DNA of 44,881 nt from Bacillota bacterium (GCA_023396215.1 JAEWWW010000122.1:1-44881); one strand, 5' to 3'. Positions 25,792 through 34,209 are shown, numbered from the stretch's first letter. Translations and numbers: made by a program. Notes: a model not told the origin generated them from the letters alone.

Positions 25792-25828
25792 CCCCCCTTC
25801 TGAGAATGGTCAGAAGAGGGGCTGTTTC
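25792..25828 (+). terminator. Probable terminator of the ArsR-family gene
   Basis: CCCCTTCTGA and TCAGAAGAGGGG arms with a short loop, then CTGTTTCTATT. Confidence 0.6.
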
Positions 25829-25967
25829 TATTATTATGGAAGAAGCGGCTTTATACCTGCGTCGGTGTGGTATGGATAAAAGCCACTGCGGCAGGGCAGG
25901 GGAGAGCGCAACTTCCGCAGCAGCCCTGCCGCGCACAGCGCCCTCGGGGTGCCCGGAATGCCGCCCC

Positions 25968-28004
25968 TCAGTTGGGGCGGTCGCCCACCGCTTCAATCAG
26001 CCGCAGCACCGCCTGCTTGAGGGCGGGGTACTCGCTGAGGGTGGGGTCGGCGGCAAACTGCTGGGCGGCAGCCTCCTGCGCCTGAGAGAGCAGCGGCAGG
26101 TCGGCGGCCAGATCGGCAATCTTCATGATGGGCAGGCCGTGCTGCCGGGTACCAAAGAAATCCCCCGGCCCCCGCAGCTTCAAATCCTGCTCGGCCACCG
26201 CGAAGCCGTCGGTGGTGCTGCGCAATACATCCAGCCGGGCGGCGCTATCCGGCCCCGGATCGTCTGAAACCAGAATGCAGTAGGAGGCGTGGCTGCCCCG
26301 GCCTACCCGTCCCCGTAACTGGTGCAGTTGGCTAAGGCCGAAGCGTTCGGCGTTTTCTATCAGCATAATGACGGCGCCCGGCACATCCACCCCAACCTCA
26401 ATCACTGTGGTGGAAACCAGCAGTTGCAGTTGCCCCTCTTTAAAGCTGCGCATCACCGCCTCCTTTTGGGCGGCGGTCATCCGCCCATGGAGCAGCCCTA
26501 CCTGGTAGCCCCGGAAAGGCCCTTCGGCCAACTGCTGGGCATAATCGGCGGCGGGGGTCAGATGGGTGGTCATCTCGCTCTGCTCAATAACCGGGCAGAC
26601 GATGTAGGCCTGCAGCCCCTCGTCCAGATGCTTGCGGATAAAGCCGAAGGCCCGGTCTTTTTTGGCCGAGTCGATGCGGTAGGTTTCTACCGGGATGCGC
26701 CCCGGCGGCAACTGGTCGATGATGGAAAGGTCGAGGTCGCCGTAGACAATCAGCGCCAATGTGCGGGGGATAGGGGTGGCCGAAAGCACCAGCATGTGGG
26801 TATCCTCGCCTTTATCCCGCAGGGCCAGCCGCTGCGCCACCCCAAAGCGGTGCTGCTCGTCGGTGATGGCCAGACGCAGGTTGGCAAAGGAAACCCCTTT
26901 GGAAACCAGTGCGTGGGTGCCGATGCACAGCTCGATTTCGCCCGCCGCCACCGCAGCCTGCACCTTCTTTTTGGCGCCGGGGGCAAGCCCTCCGGTGAGC
27001 AGCGCGGTGCGCACCCCCAGGGGGGCAAGCAGCGGCGCAAGGGTGTGGTAGTGCTGCTCAGCTAAAATCTCGGTGGGGGCCATTAAGGCAGCTTGTCCGC
27101 CGTTTTGGGCGACGAAATAGGCGCAGGCCGCCGCCACCAGTGTCTTGCCCGAGCCCACGTCCCCCTCGATGAGGCGGTTCATGGGGCGGGTGCCCAGCAG
27201 GTCGTCCACCGACTGCCGGATGGCGCGCCGCTGCGCATCGGTGGGAGTAAAGGGCAGCGCCTCAAAGAAGGGCTGGAGAGAAACCGGCTTCATGGGGCGG
27301 GTTTGGGTGGCCTCCCGCCCGCCCTTTATCAGGCCAAACCCCAGCGAAAGCACAAACAGTTCCTCAAAGGCCAGCCGGCGGCGGGCGCGGCTGATGTCCC
27401 CAGCGGTGGTTGGCAGGTGGATGGCCGAGAGCGCCTCAGCCAGCGGGCAGAGGTCGTGGGCCTGCCGCAGGTGCAGCGGCAGCGGGTCCTGCGCCTGTGC
27501 GGCCAGCGGCAGTGCGGTTTGGATATCCCGCATCACCGATTTTGAGCTGAGCCCAGCGGTCAGGGGATAGACCGGCAGCAGCGGTTGTGCCGCATCGGCC
27601 GGATGTACCGAGGGGGAGGCCATCTCGCGCCGCAGCATGTTGCCGGTGACGCGGCCGTAAAAAATATACTCCTTGCCCGGCTGGATGGCCTCGGCGGTAT
27701 ATTTTGCGTTAAAAAAGGTGATGGACATCATGGCGTGATTGTCGGTGGTGGTGACCTTATAAACGGTCATCCCCTTGCGAATCATCTGTGCGGAAGAGCG
27801 GGTCAGCACCAGCGCCCGCACCGCCACAGGGTCGCCCATGGGGGCCGAAAAAATATCATACGGGCTCGAGAGGTCGATATAAGAGCGGGGCAGGTGATAC
27901 AGCAGGTCACGCAGGGTAAATATCCCCAGCTTGCCATAAAGAGAGGCCCGTTTTTGCCCCACGCCCTTGAGGTATCGGATGTCGTCGGTCAGGCTCAAAG
28001 CCAT
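25968..28004 (-). CDS. recG: ATP-dependent DNA helicase RecG
   Basis: 678 residues, the usual length; AAAGGGG lies upstream of the ATG. The N-terminal wedge/OB domain includes YLKGVGQKRASLYGKLGIFTLRDLLYHLPRSYID. The helicase domain has Walker A GDVGSGKTLVA, the DEQH box (ITDEQHRFG), SATPIPRTLAL, and later motifs STTVIEVGVDVPGA and QLRGRVGRG. The C-terminal end has GPGDFFGTRQHGLP. RecG remodels stalled replication forks and Holliday junctions. It is convergent with the ArsR gene. Confidence 0.98.
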   Translation of the reverse strand: MALSLTDDIRYLKGVGQKRASLYGKLGIFTLRDLLYHLPRSYIDLSSPYDIFSAPMGDPVAVRALVLTRSSAQMIRKGMTVYKVTTTDNHAMMSITFFNAKYTAEAIQPGKEYIFYGRVTGNMLRREMASPSVHPADAAQPLLPVYPLTAGLSSKSVMRDIQTALPLAAQAQDPLPLHLRQAHDLCPLAEALSAIHLPTTAGDISRARRRLAFEELFVLSLGFGLIKGGREATQTRPMKPVSLQPFFEALPFTPTDAQRRAIRQSVDDLLGTRPMNRLIEGDVGSGKTLVAAACAYFVAQNGGQAALMAPTEILAEQHYHTLAPLLAPLGVRTALLTGGLAPGAKKKVQAAVAAGEIELCIGTHALVSKGVSFANLRLAITDEQHRFGVAQRLALRDKGEDTHMLVLSATPIPRTLALIVYGDLDLSIIDQLPPGRIPVETYRIDSAKKDRAFGFIRKHLDEGLQAYIVCPVIEQSEMTTHLTPAADYAQQLAEGPFRGYQVGLLHGRMTAAQKEAVMRSFKEGQLQLLVSTTVIEVGVDVPGAVIMLIENAERFGLSQLHQLRGRVGRGSHASYCILVSDDPGPDSAARLDVLRSTTDGFAVAEQDLKLRGPGDFFGTRQHGLPIMKIADLAADLPLLSQAQEAAAQQFAADPTLSEYPALKQAVLRLIEAVGDRPN

Positions 28005-28136
28005 ATGCCACGCCCCTTTCTGTAGCGATATTCTTTATTATACCTGCGCAGCAGGGCAATGTCACTAGCAAGGCGGAGCGATTGCCGAAGGGCCGTATTA
28101 AAAAGTGTTTTTTTGCCGTTTAAGGGTAAAATAAGG

Positions 28137-28166
28137 TTGACAAATATAGGGACAAGCTGATATAAT
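28137..28166 (+). promoter_or_regulatory. Promoter of tRNA-Lys
   Basis: TTGACA at 28137-28142, an 18-base spacer and TATAAT at 28161-28166. Confidence 0.88.
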
Positions 28167-28182
28167 AATCAAGCGTCAATTC

Positions 28183-28258
28183 GACCCACTAGCTCAGTTG
28201 GCAGAGCACTTGACTTTTAATCAAGGTGTCCGGAGTTCGAATCTCCGGTGGGTCACCA
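28183..28258 (+). tRNA. tRNA-Lys (anticodon TTT), CCA encoded; likely island attachment site
   Basis: Acceptor arms GACCCAC/GTGGGTC, D-arm with AGCTCAGTTGGCAGAGC, anticodon stem TTGA/TCAA around CTTTTAA giving TTT, and T-arm CCGGA-GTTCGAAT-TCCGG are all present. Discriminator A and CCA end at 28258. Accessory genes begin right after it, with an integrase whose gene points toward it, so the tRNA 3' end is the likely attachment site. Confidence 0.96.
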
Positions 28259-28841
28259 GCGATTTATAGCATAGCCGTAAAGCAAATTTGAGATTTGCGC
28301 CACGGCTATGCTGTAAAGCATTTTCAAAGTTATATTCAGGGCAGGGCGTATTGCGAGTACACCCCACCCGAATATATAAATCAGCACAGACATCAAAAGC
28401 CACCTTGGTATGTAGGTGCATAGCTCCTTAAGAGACTCCCCCCCGTCCGGGCGGGCTGCCATTGAACGCAGAAGTATCATTGTTTTCCTGTGCGGGATTA
28501 CAAACATGGTATACCGGCATGTTCGTGGCTCTCAAAAGGTCATGGCGCACTAATCCTAACGGGTCACCGCCGCCGCACAGTAACGTACTAATGATGTCTT
28601 TTGTAATTGTCAATGTGCGCCAGCGGGTATGTTAAGCTGTCGCTTCACAGCGTGAGCCATACCCACACAGCGACCAATACCACTCTTGGGAAATGTGCCA
28701 ACCGTTGGCACAAATGGTGGGTATCGGCTGCTGGGGATTTATTTAAACGCCGGTGGCGTCTAAACCAAAAAAACAAGGCCTTCTGGATGTCTGTTTGCAG
28801 ACCAACATCCAAAAGGCTTGTACAAGTGTATGTTCTCGTGC
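28259..28841. other. Gene-free left end of the island with hairpins
   Basis: No supported gene. A hairpin GCATAGCCGT...ACGGCTATGC with an inner GCAAAT/ATTTGC pair occupies 28269-28311, starting 11 bases after the tRNA. A second hairpin at 28773-28821 pairs ACAAGGCC-TTCTGGATGT with ACATCCAAAAGGCTTGT (one bulge, one mismatch) and overlaps the -35 of the RNA promoter. A minus-strand frame of 84 codons at 28253-28507 has one hydrophobic stretch but no ribosome site or family. Confidence 0.55.
28694..28712. repeat. 19-bp palindrome, copy 1
   Basis: TGTGCCAACCGTTGGCACA: perfect 9-bp arms around a central C. Identical copies are at 30403-30421 and 30627-30645. Confidence 0.9.
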
Positions 28842-28847
28842 TATAAT
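28818..28847 (+). promoter_or_regulatory. Promoter of the candidate small RNA
   Basis: TTGTAC at 28818-28823, an 18-base spacer and a perfect TATAAT at 28842-28847. The -35 lies within the right arm of the hairpin at 28773-28821. Confidence 0.65.
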
Positions 28848-28853
28848 AGGCAC

Positions 28854-28956
28854 GCAAAACACCTTCCATAAGTCTTCTAAGATGTGGCTGCATCTTGAGG
28901 GCGAGGCCTGTCCGTTGTTGCTAGCAGCGGGCAGGCTGTGGGAGGATTTTTGTTTT
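28854..28956 (+). ncRNA. Candidate structured small RNA, three-way junction with terminator
   Basis: The transcript predicted from the TATAAT at 28842 folds compactly. P1 pairs CCTTCCATA (28862-28870) with TGTGGGAGG (28937-28945). P2 is AAGATG/CATCTT (28879-28884 with 28891-28896). P3 pairs GCCTGTCCGTTG (28906-28917) with CAGCGGGCAGGC (28925-28936), allowing two G-U pairs, and abuts P1. P1 is followed by ATTTTTGTTTT, so the same fold ends transcription. I do not recognise it as tmRNA, SRP RNA, 6S or a named riboswitch. No gene follows on this strand. Confidence 0.55.
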
Positions 28957-29025
28957 CTACTTCTATTTTACAGGATAATTTTGTCAATGTAAAGGGTTTT
29001 CGTGGTTAATTTATATAATATGCCA

Positions 29026-30099
29026 TTAAATTACCGGCATATATTTCTTTTGCATTATGCTTTCAAACATATCATCAAATTGTTTCGCAACCATCATTAG
29101 AATGCTTTCTGAAACATGGCTATATATTTGAAGCGTCGTTGTAACATGTGCATGGCCCAATATAATTTGGACTATTCGAGGGTTCACCTTTTGCTCCAGC
29201 AGCATAGTTGCACAAGTATGCCTGAGCATATGTGGAGTAATGTTCATTCCGTATAATTCTTCTGTGTGTTTCTTGCAAAATCTTCTAAAGAGAGATAAAA
29301 GCCCCGAATATGTTCGCATGGTGCCGCTTGTTGTAACGAAAACAATTCCTTGGTGGGAATATAGTTTTTTGATTATGCAATGGGCTTTCCACCTTGCAAG
29401 GGCCTTTAAGACAATTTTCGGAGCATATACAATTCTGCATCCAGCTTCTGTTTTCGTAGAGGCGACAACATCCTGCTTGCTTAAAATTCCCTCATAGGGG
29501 TCAATTTCTAACTCATAAGTGGTGGAGTTGTGGATTTTTATCCTACCAGTTTTAAAATCTATATCAGGCCACCTTAACGCTCTCAGCTCAGCCGACCGTA
29601 TTCCCAAAAAAAGTAATGTAACCATGATAGGGTGCAAAATGTGGTGGTAGGCTGATAATGCTATTATTTTTTCTCTTAAATCCTCACCAATATACTTGGC
29701 TTCATCTTCCGCTTTGGAAGATATTTTTATCTTTTTCAGTGTCGACAATGGCAAATTATCTAAAGCGTAGTTATTTTCGATAGCATACTCCAGAATACGC
29801 CTAAGAATATCAATAGCCAGTTTTGCAGTGCGGGGCTTTTCTTGGGCTAACACTTTTAGCTTGGAAACAAACATTATGAATGTTTCCCGGTTAATTTTTT
29901 TACCCTCTCCTATGGGTAGAAGATGACCGTCTACGATGCCGTAGTATTGGCCTAATGTTCTGGATGTTATATCATCCTTCACATTTTCAAACAGCCACTC
30001 TAATGCAACTTCGTTAAATTGCACGCCGTGTTGGGTTTGCTCCTTTACTCCGGGAAAGAAAATAATGTTGTCTTGGTATCCTCCAGTTGTCAGATCCAT
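29026..30099 (-). CDS. Tyrosine recombinase (phage/ICE-type integrase)
   Basis: 357 residues; AAAGGGGT precedes the ATG. Residues ~20-115 form the core-binding SAM-like domain, and ~135-345 the catalytic domain. Catalytic residues are all present: Arg168 (GIRSAELRALRW), Lys216, His290-x-x-Arg293 (HMLRH), His316 (LGHAHVTTT) and the nucleophile Tyr326 (IYSHV). The N-terminal arm-binding domain is short or atypical. The gene is oriented towards tRNA-Lys, as usual for an integrase using that tRNA as attachment site. It is preceded by a strong hairpin and a broken regulator. No excisionase is visible beside it. Confidence 0.93.
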   Translation of the reverse strand: MDLTTGGYQDNIIFFPGVKEQTQHGVQFNEVALEWLFENVKDDITSRTLGQYYGIVDGHLLPIGEGKKINRETFIMFVSKLKVLAQEKPRTAKLAIDILRRILEYAIENNYALDNLPLSTLKKIKISSKAEDEAKYIGEDLREKIIALSAYHHILHPIMVTLLFLGIRSAELRALRWPDIDFKTGRIKIHNSTTYELEIDPYEGILSKQDVVASTKTEAGCRIVYAPKIVLKALARWKAHCIIKKLYSHQGIVFVTTSGTMRTYSGLLSLFRRFCKKHTEELYGMNITPHMLRHTCATMLLEQKVNPRIVQIILGHAHVTTTLQIYSHVSESILMMVAKQFDDMFESIMQKKYMPVI

Positions 30100-30131
30100 A
30101 CGTTCTACCCCTTTTTATTTATTTTAGGGCA

Positions 30132-30170
30132 TAGCAAACAAGCCCCAGGCCCAAGGGCCTGGGGCTTGCT
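30132..30170. terminator. Strong hairpin between the integrase and the upstream regulator
   Basis: AAGCCCCAGGCCC (30140-30152) and GGGCCTGGGGCTT (30155-30167) are perfect 13-bp arms with loop AA. Tails are TTGTTTGC on the minus strand and GCTTATTATT on the plus strand. It likely separates the regulator transcript from the integrase. Confidence 0.75.
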
Positions 30171-30234
30171 TATTATTAAGGTATCAGTTTTAAGCAACAA
30201 TCTCGTTTACATGGTGACTATCCCGAAAGAGATA

Positions 30235-30269
30235 GAGCTACCACCACTGCCAGACAGTGGTAATAGCTC
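30235..30269. repeat. Two-part hairpin
   Basis: GAGCTA/TAGCTC outer arms and ACCACTG/CAGTGGT inner arms around a five-base loop. No T-run. Confidence 0.55.
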
Positions 30270-30402
30270 CACTTTTATTCGTGCAGAGAAAGTTTCGTAG
30301 ATATGTAAATCCATGTTGCAATTAAGCATCGACTAATATTAGTAATATTATATTTTGCGCAGATTGCATTGTCAAATAAGGTCAGTTAATGTTTCCCAAA
30401 AA

Positions 30403-30421
30403 TGTGCCAACCGTTGGCACA
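30403..30421. repeat. 19-bp palindrome, copy 2
   Basis: Identical to the copy at 28694-28712. It lies two bases beyond the 3' end of the broken XRE gene. Confidence 0.9.
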
Positions 30422-30422
30422 T

Positions 30423-30582
30423 TTATTCTGTTTCTGAGAGCCATTTTTGTATTTTCTTGGTTGGCGTTAAGTCCGATATACCATAATCACAGACTTTTGC
30501 AATGCGTTTTAGCATTGCCATGCTGGGAACTACTCCTTCATTTTGCCAGCGCGCAAGCAACTTCTTTATGAAGAGTATTCAT
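30423..30582 (-). pseudogene. Frameshifted XRE-type helix-turn-helix regulator
   Basis: Minus strand: AAAGGAG is followed by ATG at 30582 and 14 codons, then a stop. In the +1 frame the sequence continues with LARWQNEGVVPSMAML, KRIAKVCDYGISDLTP and a lysine-rich tail ending in LSETE. This has the pattern of the second half of an XRE/Cro HTH (WExG-x-xP-x-x-x-x-L-x-x-I-x-x-x-x-x-x-x-x-x-x-L). The start and the rest are joined by a single-base shift near an AAAA run, so the gene is broken or needs recoding. Only half of a normal HTH domain is encoded. Palindrome copies 2 and 3 flank it. Confidence 0.6.
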
Positions 30583-30626
30583 CTTTAATTTCAATCTCCT
30601 TTGTCAAATCAAGTCCACCCTTCTAG

Positions 30627-30645
30627 TGTGCCAACCGTTGGCACA
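30627..30645. repeat. 19-bp palindrome, copy 3
   Basis: Identical to copies 1 and 2. It lies 45 bases upstream of the XRE remnant start and about 120 bases upstream of the secreted protein gene, a possible operator for both directions. Confidence 0.9.
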
Positions 30646-30764
30646 AATACCAATAAAATCTTTAATAGGTTTATACTTTTTCCAATGTTAATCTGTTTTC
30701 AATATGGTATAATTTGTATATAACGCATTGTTCTATAATGACATCGATTAAGGGGTGGTAGACT

Positions 30765-32651
30765 GTGAAAAGAATTGTCAGCTTATTTTTATCAGTTATC
30801 CTTTTGGTTACTAACATGAGTAGTTTCGTATGGGCTTCCGATTATCAAGAATACTCTGCTGCTGGCTCAATATCCTATGATTCAGGTTCAGGCCTGGCCC
30901 AATCCATTTGGGAAAACATAAACGAATATATATGCAATATCGCCCTTCTATTTGGGGAGGAATCAACAGGAGTTAAAGTATCATCAATTTCATCTTTCGA
31001 GGATTTTTCAATCGAAATGGGAGTGGAGAGCGTAGCCCCTTATTACCCTGTAGTAAAGAAATATTATATTTTATATAGTTTTTTTAAGGAGAGTTACTAT
31101 GCTTATGAAGATTTGGGAAAAGCAATTGGCAACTCATTGATTGCCAGTAATAAACTGTATCAAAGTGCTAAGCAATCCGCGGAGCAAGGGCTAGAAACTC
31201 TTAAGAATATACAAGATACTGCCTACCAATTGGGAGTTCAAGATCGATATACTGAAAATGAAATTCCGCAACGCAATTTGGTTGCATTGGATAACATGAT
31301 TAAAAGTTCAAAATATCGTGTTCAGAACATATATGACTGTGCCAATCAATTCATAATGGTTTTTCATCCGAAGCAAAAAAAAGCACTTCTCACCTATGCG
31401 GAGAAGTATTCACAGGCATTCCAGAGCGCAGTTCCGGCAATAAAATTATATAATTTTGGAAGATATGGCAATGAAAATGGTCCCGCAGATATGCCGCAAA
31501 ACGATGCTTCAACCCTATCTCTTATTAACGCGAATTATCCGACCAATCTCAATAAAGGTGCATATTACAATCTTGAAGGTAAGATTACTTCAAACTATAT
31601 CATTACTTCCGTCACTGTGGGAGTCCAGAAAAGCGGGACATGGCAAGATGTCGCTACGAAGACGGTTTCTCCCAATAGAAAAAGCTTCAGCATTACAGAA
31701 GTTGACAGAAGTATTACCTTTGGTTTACTATCCCCCGGAACATACACCTATGTCATTAATGCTACAGATGAGAAGCAGACGCTGACTCTGCTGAAAAAAG
31801 AGTTCACCGTAAAAGGTGAGTATACTACACAAAAGAACAATATTGAGTGGAGCGACTGGACAGAAAAATTACCTGACCATATAGACTATGCAAATTACAA
31901 GGTTGAAGAAAAAATACAATATCGTTTTCGTGTCATGCCTGCCGTAAGCGCCTCATGGTCTGAATGGAAAGACCATAAGGATTCCTCATCGCTGGTTGCT
32001 AAAGAGGAATGCCAAACTCAAATCAAAACAAATCAAGCTACTGGTTTTGTTTACGGTGAGTGGAGTGATTGGCAAAAAGGAGAAGGAATTCAGCCAAATC
32101 AAAATACAGATGTCGAAACCAGAATAATTGAAAAATCTGAAAGCGTGATCACGGGTTATGATATGACCACCAACGTATACCGTTATGGTACAGACTGGAT
32201 TTGGGTCAATTCTCCAAGCAGGGAATGGCGTTCAAAATGTACCGGATGGTATGGTGAAAATTATGTCAGAAGTAATGTCGCTCCTGAGAAGCTAGAGGCA
32301 TATAAAGACGGATATAAAATAAAAGGTGACCAAGGTGAACCGAGTAATATGTCATCTTGTCGTTGGTATATTACAACCGAACACAAAGAGGAAATAAAGG
32401 AAACGATTCATGAGTACCGAGTTCGTGAAATTCGTCAGCTTCATTCCTCTAGTCAATCAAGTGGATGGTCATCTTGGATGGATGGCTATATTCCAGAGGA
32501 TGAGGTGACCCAGACCCGGTATCGTTATCGGTACAAATATTATGAAGGTAGCTCAGCTAAATGGAGTGAATGGGGAGATTCTTATATTCCGGAGGAACCC
32601 GGTACAGAAGTTGAAACTCGAGAGTTATATCGTTACCAAAAAGCCAAATAA
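30765..32651 (+). CDS. Secreted protein with repeated WSxW motifs, function unknown
   Basis: 628 residues from GTG 30765, with AAGGGGTGG nine bases upstream. A signal peptide (MKRIVSLFLSVILLVTNMSS to VWA) is followed by a largely helical region (~60-225). A beta-type segment (~255-355, NLEGKITSNYIITSVTVGVQ, FGLLSPGTYTYVINATDEKQTL) resembles an extracellular Ig- or FN3-like fold. The C-terminal part (~360-628) has five WSxW motifs (WSDW, WSEW, WSDW, WSSW, WSEW), each followed by YRYR- or TRI-like strands, reminiscent of thrombospondin type 1 Trp ladders but without their cysteine pattern. No anchor is seen. It is AT-rich compared with the backbone and its only close neighbour on the strand is the LRR lipoprotein. 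Confidence 0.75.
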   Translation: MKRIVSLFLSVILLVTNMSSFVWASDYQEYSAAGSISYDSGSGLAQSIWENINEYICNIALLFGEESTGVKVSSISSFEDFSIEMGVESVAPYYPVVKKYYILYSFFKESYYAYEDLGKAIGNSLIASNKLYQSAKQSAEQGLETLKNIQDTAYQLGVQDRYTENEIPQRNLVALDNMIKSSKYRVQNIYDCANQFIMVFHPKQKKALLTYAEKYSQAFQSAVPAIKLYNFGRYGNENGPADMPQNDASTLSLINANYPTNLNKGAYYNLEGKITSNYIITSVTVGVQKSGTWQDVATKTVSPNRKSFSITEVDRSITFGLLSPGTYTYVINATDEKQTLTLLKKEFTVKGEYTTQKNNIEWSDWTEKLPDHIDYANYKVEEKIQYRFRVMPAVSASWSEWKDHKDSSSLVAKEECQTQIKTNQATGFVYGEWSDWQKGEGIQPNQNTDVETRIIEKSESVITGYDMTTNVYRYGTDWIWVNSPSREWRSKCTGWYGENYVRSNVAPEKLEAYKDGYKIKGDQGEPSNMSSCRWYITTEHKEEIKETIHEYRVREIRQLHSSSQSSGWSSWMDGYIPEDEVTQTRYRYRYKYYEGSSAKWSEWGDSYIPEEPGTEVETRELYRYQKAK

Positions 32652-33084
32652 CATAAAATAATTTGGACACGATATGATCCCCATAAAATAGGATATAGGA
32701 TGAATGATATGGTCATCCTTGGGTAATAGTGCAGTGATCGTGCTGTTTTGGAGCAGCACGACTCGCTGCATTGTGGGTGGTGGAATACCGTTATATATGG
32801 CTCCAGAAGCATGGGATTTTAGCAAGAAATGGACATTTATTCTTATGTTCTATGAACTGGAAACCTTACGCTATCCGTATGGGCCAATTCCACACACCTA
32901 TGAAGACTACAAAAATGCTCACTTGTATTCTGCAATTGTGAGCCTTAAGCTTTGTGGGAAATTAAGCAGACGTCACTTTATTGACTTTTAGCAAATGCAT
33001 TGTCATACTCAAAAAGTGAAGTATAAACCTATGAAAAATATGCATTTAGTAAGATTAACACATTTTGAATAGGAGGGATTGAAT
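32652..33084. other. Intergenic stretch without a clear gene
   Basis: A plus-strand frame of 95 codons (32704-32991) has no ribosome site and no family resemblance. The TATATAGGATGAATGATATGG area has no clear promoter. The segment may contain gene debris; nothing more can be supported. Confidence 0.4.
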
Positions 33085-34131
33085 TTGTTGCAGAAAAAAC
33101 CCATCTTAATGGTGATACTCGTCGTGCTTACTGTTATTGCCCTATTTACTAGTTGTTCAACACAAGAAAAAAAAGGCGATGCAGACGAAAATTTTGCTGT
33201 TGATTCATTAGATATGGCTAATGATGGACAGCAGCCGGAAAGGCCACAAGAGTCAATTGCAAACCCTGAAAACAACCAACAGCTGCTGGAATTTGATGTA
33301 GGACCCGACTATATTGTGGATTGGGTAGATCCTGCCTTTGAAGCAATGATTCGTATGGGATTGAATAAGCCCAGTGGCGATATTATGCGTAGTGAACTGG
33401 ATTTTGTAGAAGAATTGGATCTTGAAGAACCAGTTCGTGTAGGCTTTAATGGACAAAAGATAGCATATCAAAGACATGTGGATATTCAAAGTGTTGAGGA
33501 TATCAAACACTTTAAGATGTTGCATAAATTTGCTATCACTAGTGGCCATATTAGAGATCTCAGTCCATTGGGTGAGTTGGACAATTTAACATCCCTTCGT
33601 ATCTATAATAATCCAATAAAAGATACTACCTTTCTGACGAATCTTACCAATTTAAAATATCTTACCCTTAATGACAATTTAATGGGTGATATCAGTGCAT
33701 TGGAAGGCCTGACAAATTTGGAGATTCTTTATCTGGAATCCAACAAGATTGACGACATCACTGCATTGGCAGGGTTGACTAAACTTGAAATGCTTTCTCT
33801 TAATTATAACCAAATCAGTGACATCAGCGCATTGGCAGGATTAACGAATTTAGAATACCTAACTCTTAAGGCTAACCAAATTAGCCACATTGGCGAATTG
33901 AGGAGGCTGACTAGATTGGGGACGCTTAATCTTGATCAAAACCAAGTTAGTGACATCAGTGCTTTGGCAGGGTTAACTAATCTGATTGTTCTTTCTCTTG
34001 AATATAACCAAATCAGTGACATTAACGCATTGGCAGGGATGACCAACTTAAACTCTCTTTTTCTTAACAAAAACCCAATCATCGATTGGTTACCTGTTGC
34101 ACATCTTCCGATTGTAAACGGCAGACCATAA
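33085..34131 (+). CDS. Leucine-rich-repeat lipoprotein (internalin-like repeats)
   Basis: 348 residues from TTG 33085; AGGAGGGA lies six bases upstream, and TTG codons at 33079 and 33088 are alternatives. The signal peptide ends in the lipobox LFTSC, so the protein is lipid-anchored. A linker and an ~100-residue domain (EFDVGPDYIVDWVDPAFEAMIRMGL) precede about eight 22-residue LRRs of the SDS22/internalin type, with units such as LTNLEILYLESNKIDDITALAG and LTKLEMLSLNYNQISDISALAG. The repeats end abruptly in a short cap (WLPVAHLPIVNGRP). Such repeats bind proteins at the cell surface; the ligand is unknown. Confidence 0.88.
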   Translation: MLQKKPILMVILVVLTVIALFTSCSTQEKKGDADENFAVDSLDMANDGQQPERPQESIANPENNQQLLEFDVGPDYIVDWVDPAFEAMIRMGLNKPSGDIMRSELDFVEELDLEEPVRVGFNGQKIAYQRHVDIQSVEDIKHFKMLHKFAITSGHIRDLSPLGELDNLTSLRIYNNPIKDTTFLTNLTNLKYLTLNDNLMGDISALEGLTNLEILYLESNKIDDITALAGLTKLEMLSLNYNQISDISALAGLTNLEYLTLKANQISHIGELRRLTRLGTLNLDQNQVSDISALAGLTNLIVLSLEYNQISDINALAGMTNLNSLFLNKNPIIDWLPVAHLPIVNGRP

Positions 34132-34146
34132 ACAAACAGGGAATTG

Positions 34147-34209
34147 AAATGGCCTTCAGGTTTTGAACAGCTTAAATTAGACTAAGCAAATCTGAAGGCC
34201 ATTTTTATT
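34147..34209 (+). terminator. Terminator of the LRR gene
   Basis: AAATGGCCTTCAG and CTGAAGGCCATTT arms around a 32-base loop, then TTTATTG. Confidence 0.7.

Noticed and set aside
28253..28507. Minus-strand 84-codon frame overlapping the tRNA-Lys 3' end
   Set aside because: Starts without a ribosome site, ends within the tRNA and has only one hydrophobic stretch.
28694..30645. CRISPR-like array from three identical 19-mers
   Set aside because: Spacing is 1.7 kb and 0.2 kb, units are palindromic operators, and no cas gene is present.
32704..32991. Possible 95-codon gene after the WSxW protein
   Set aside because: No Shine-Dalgarno site and no recognisable domain; may be debris, not enough to call.
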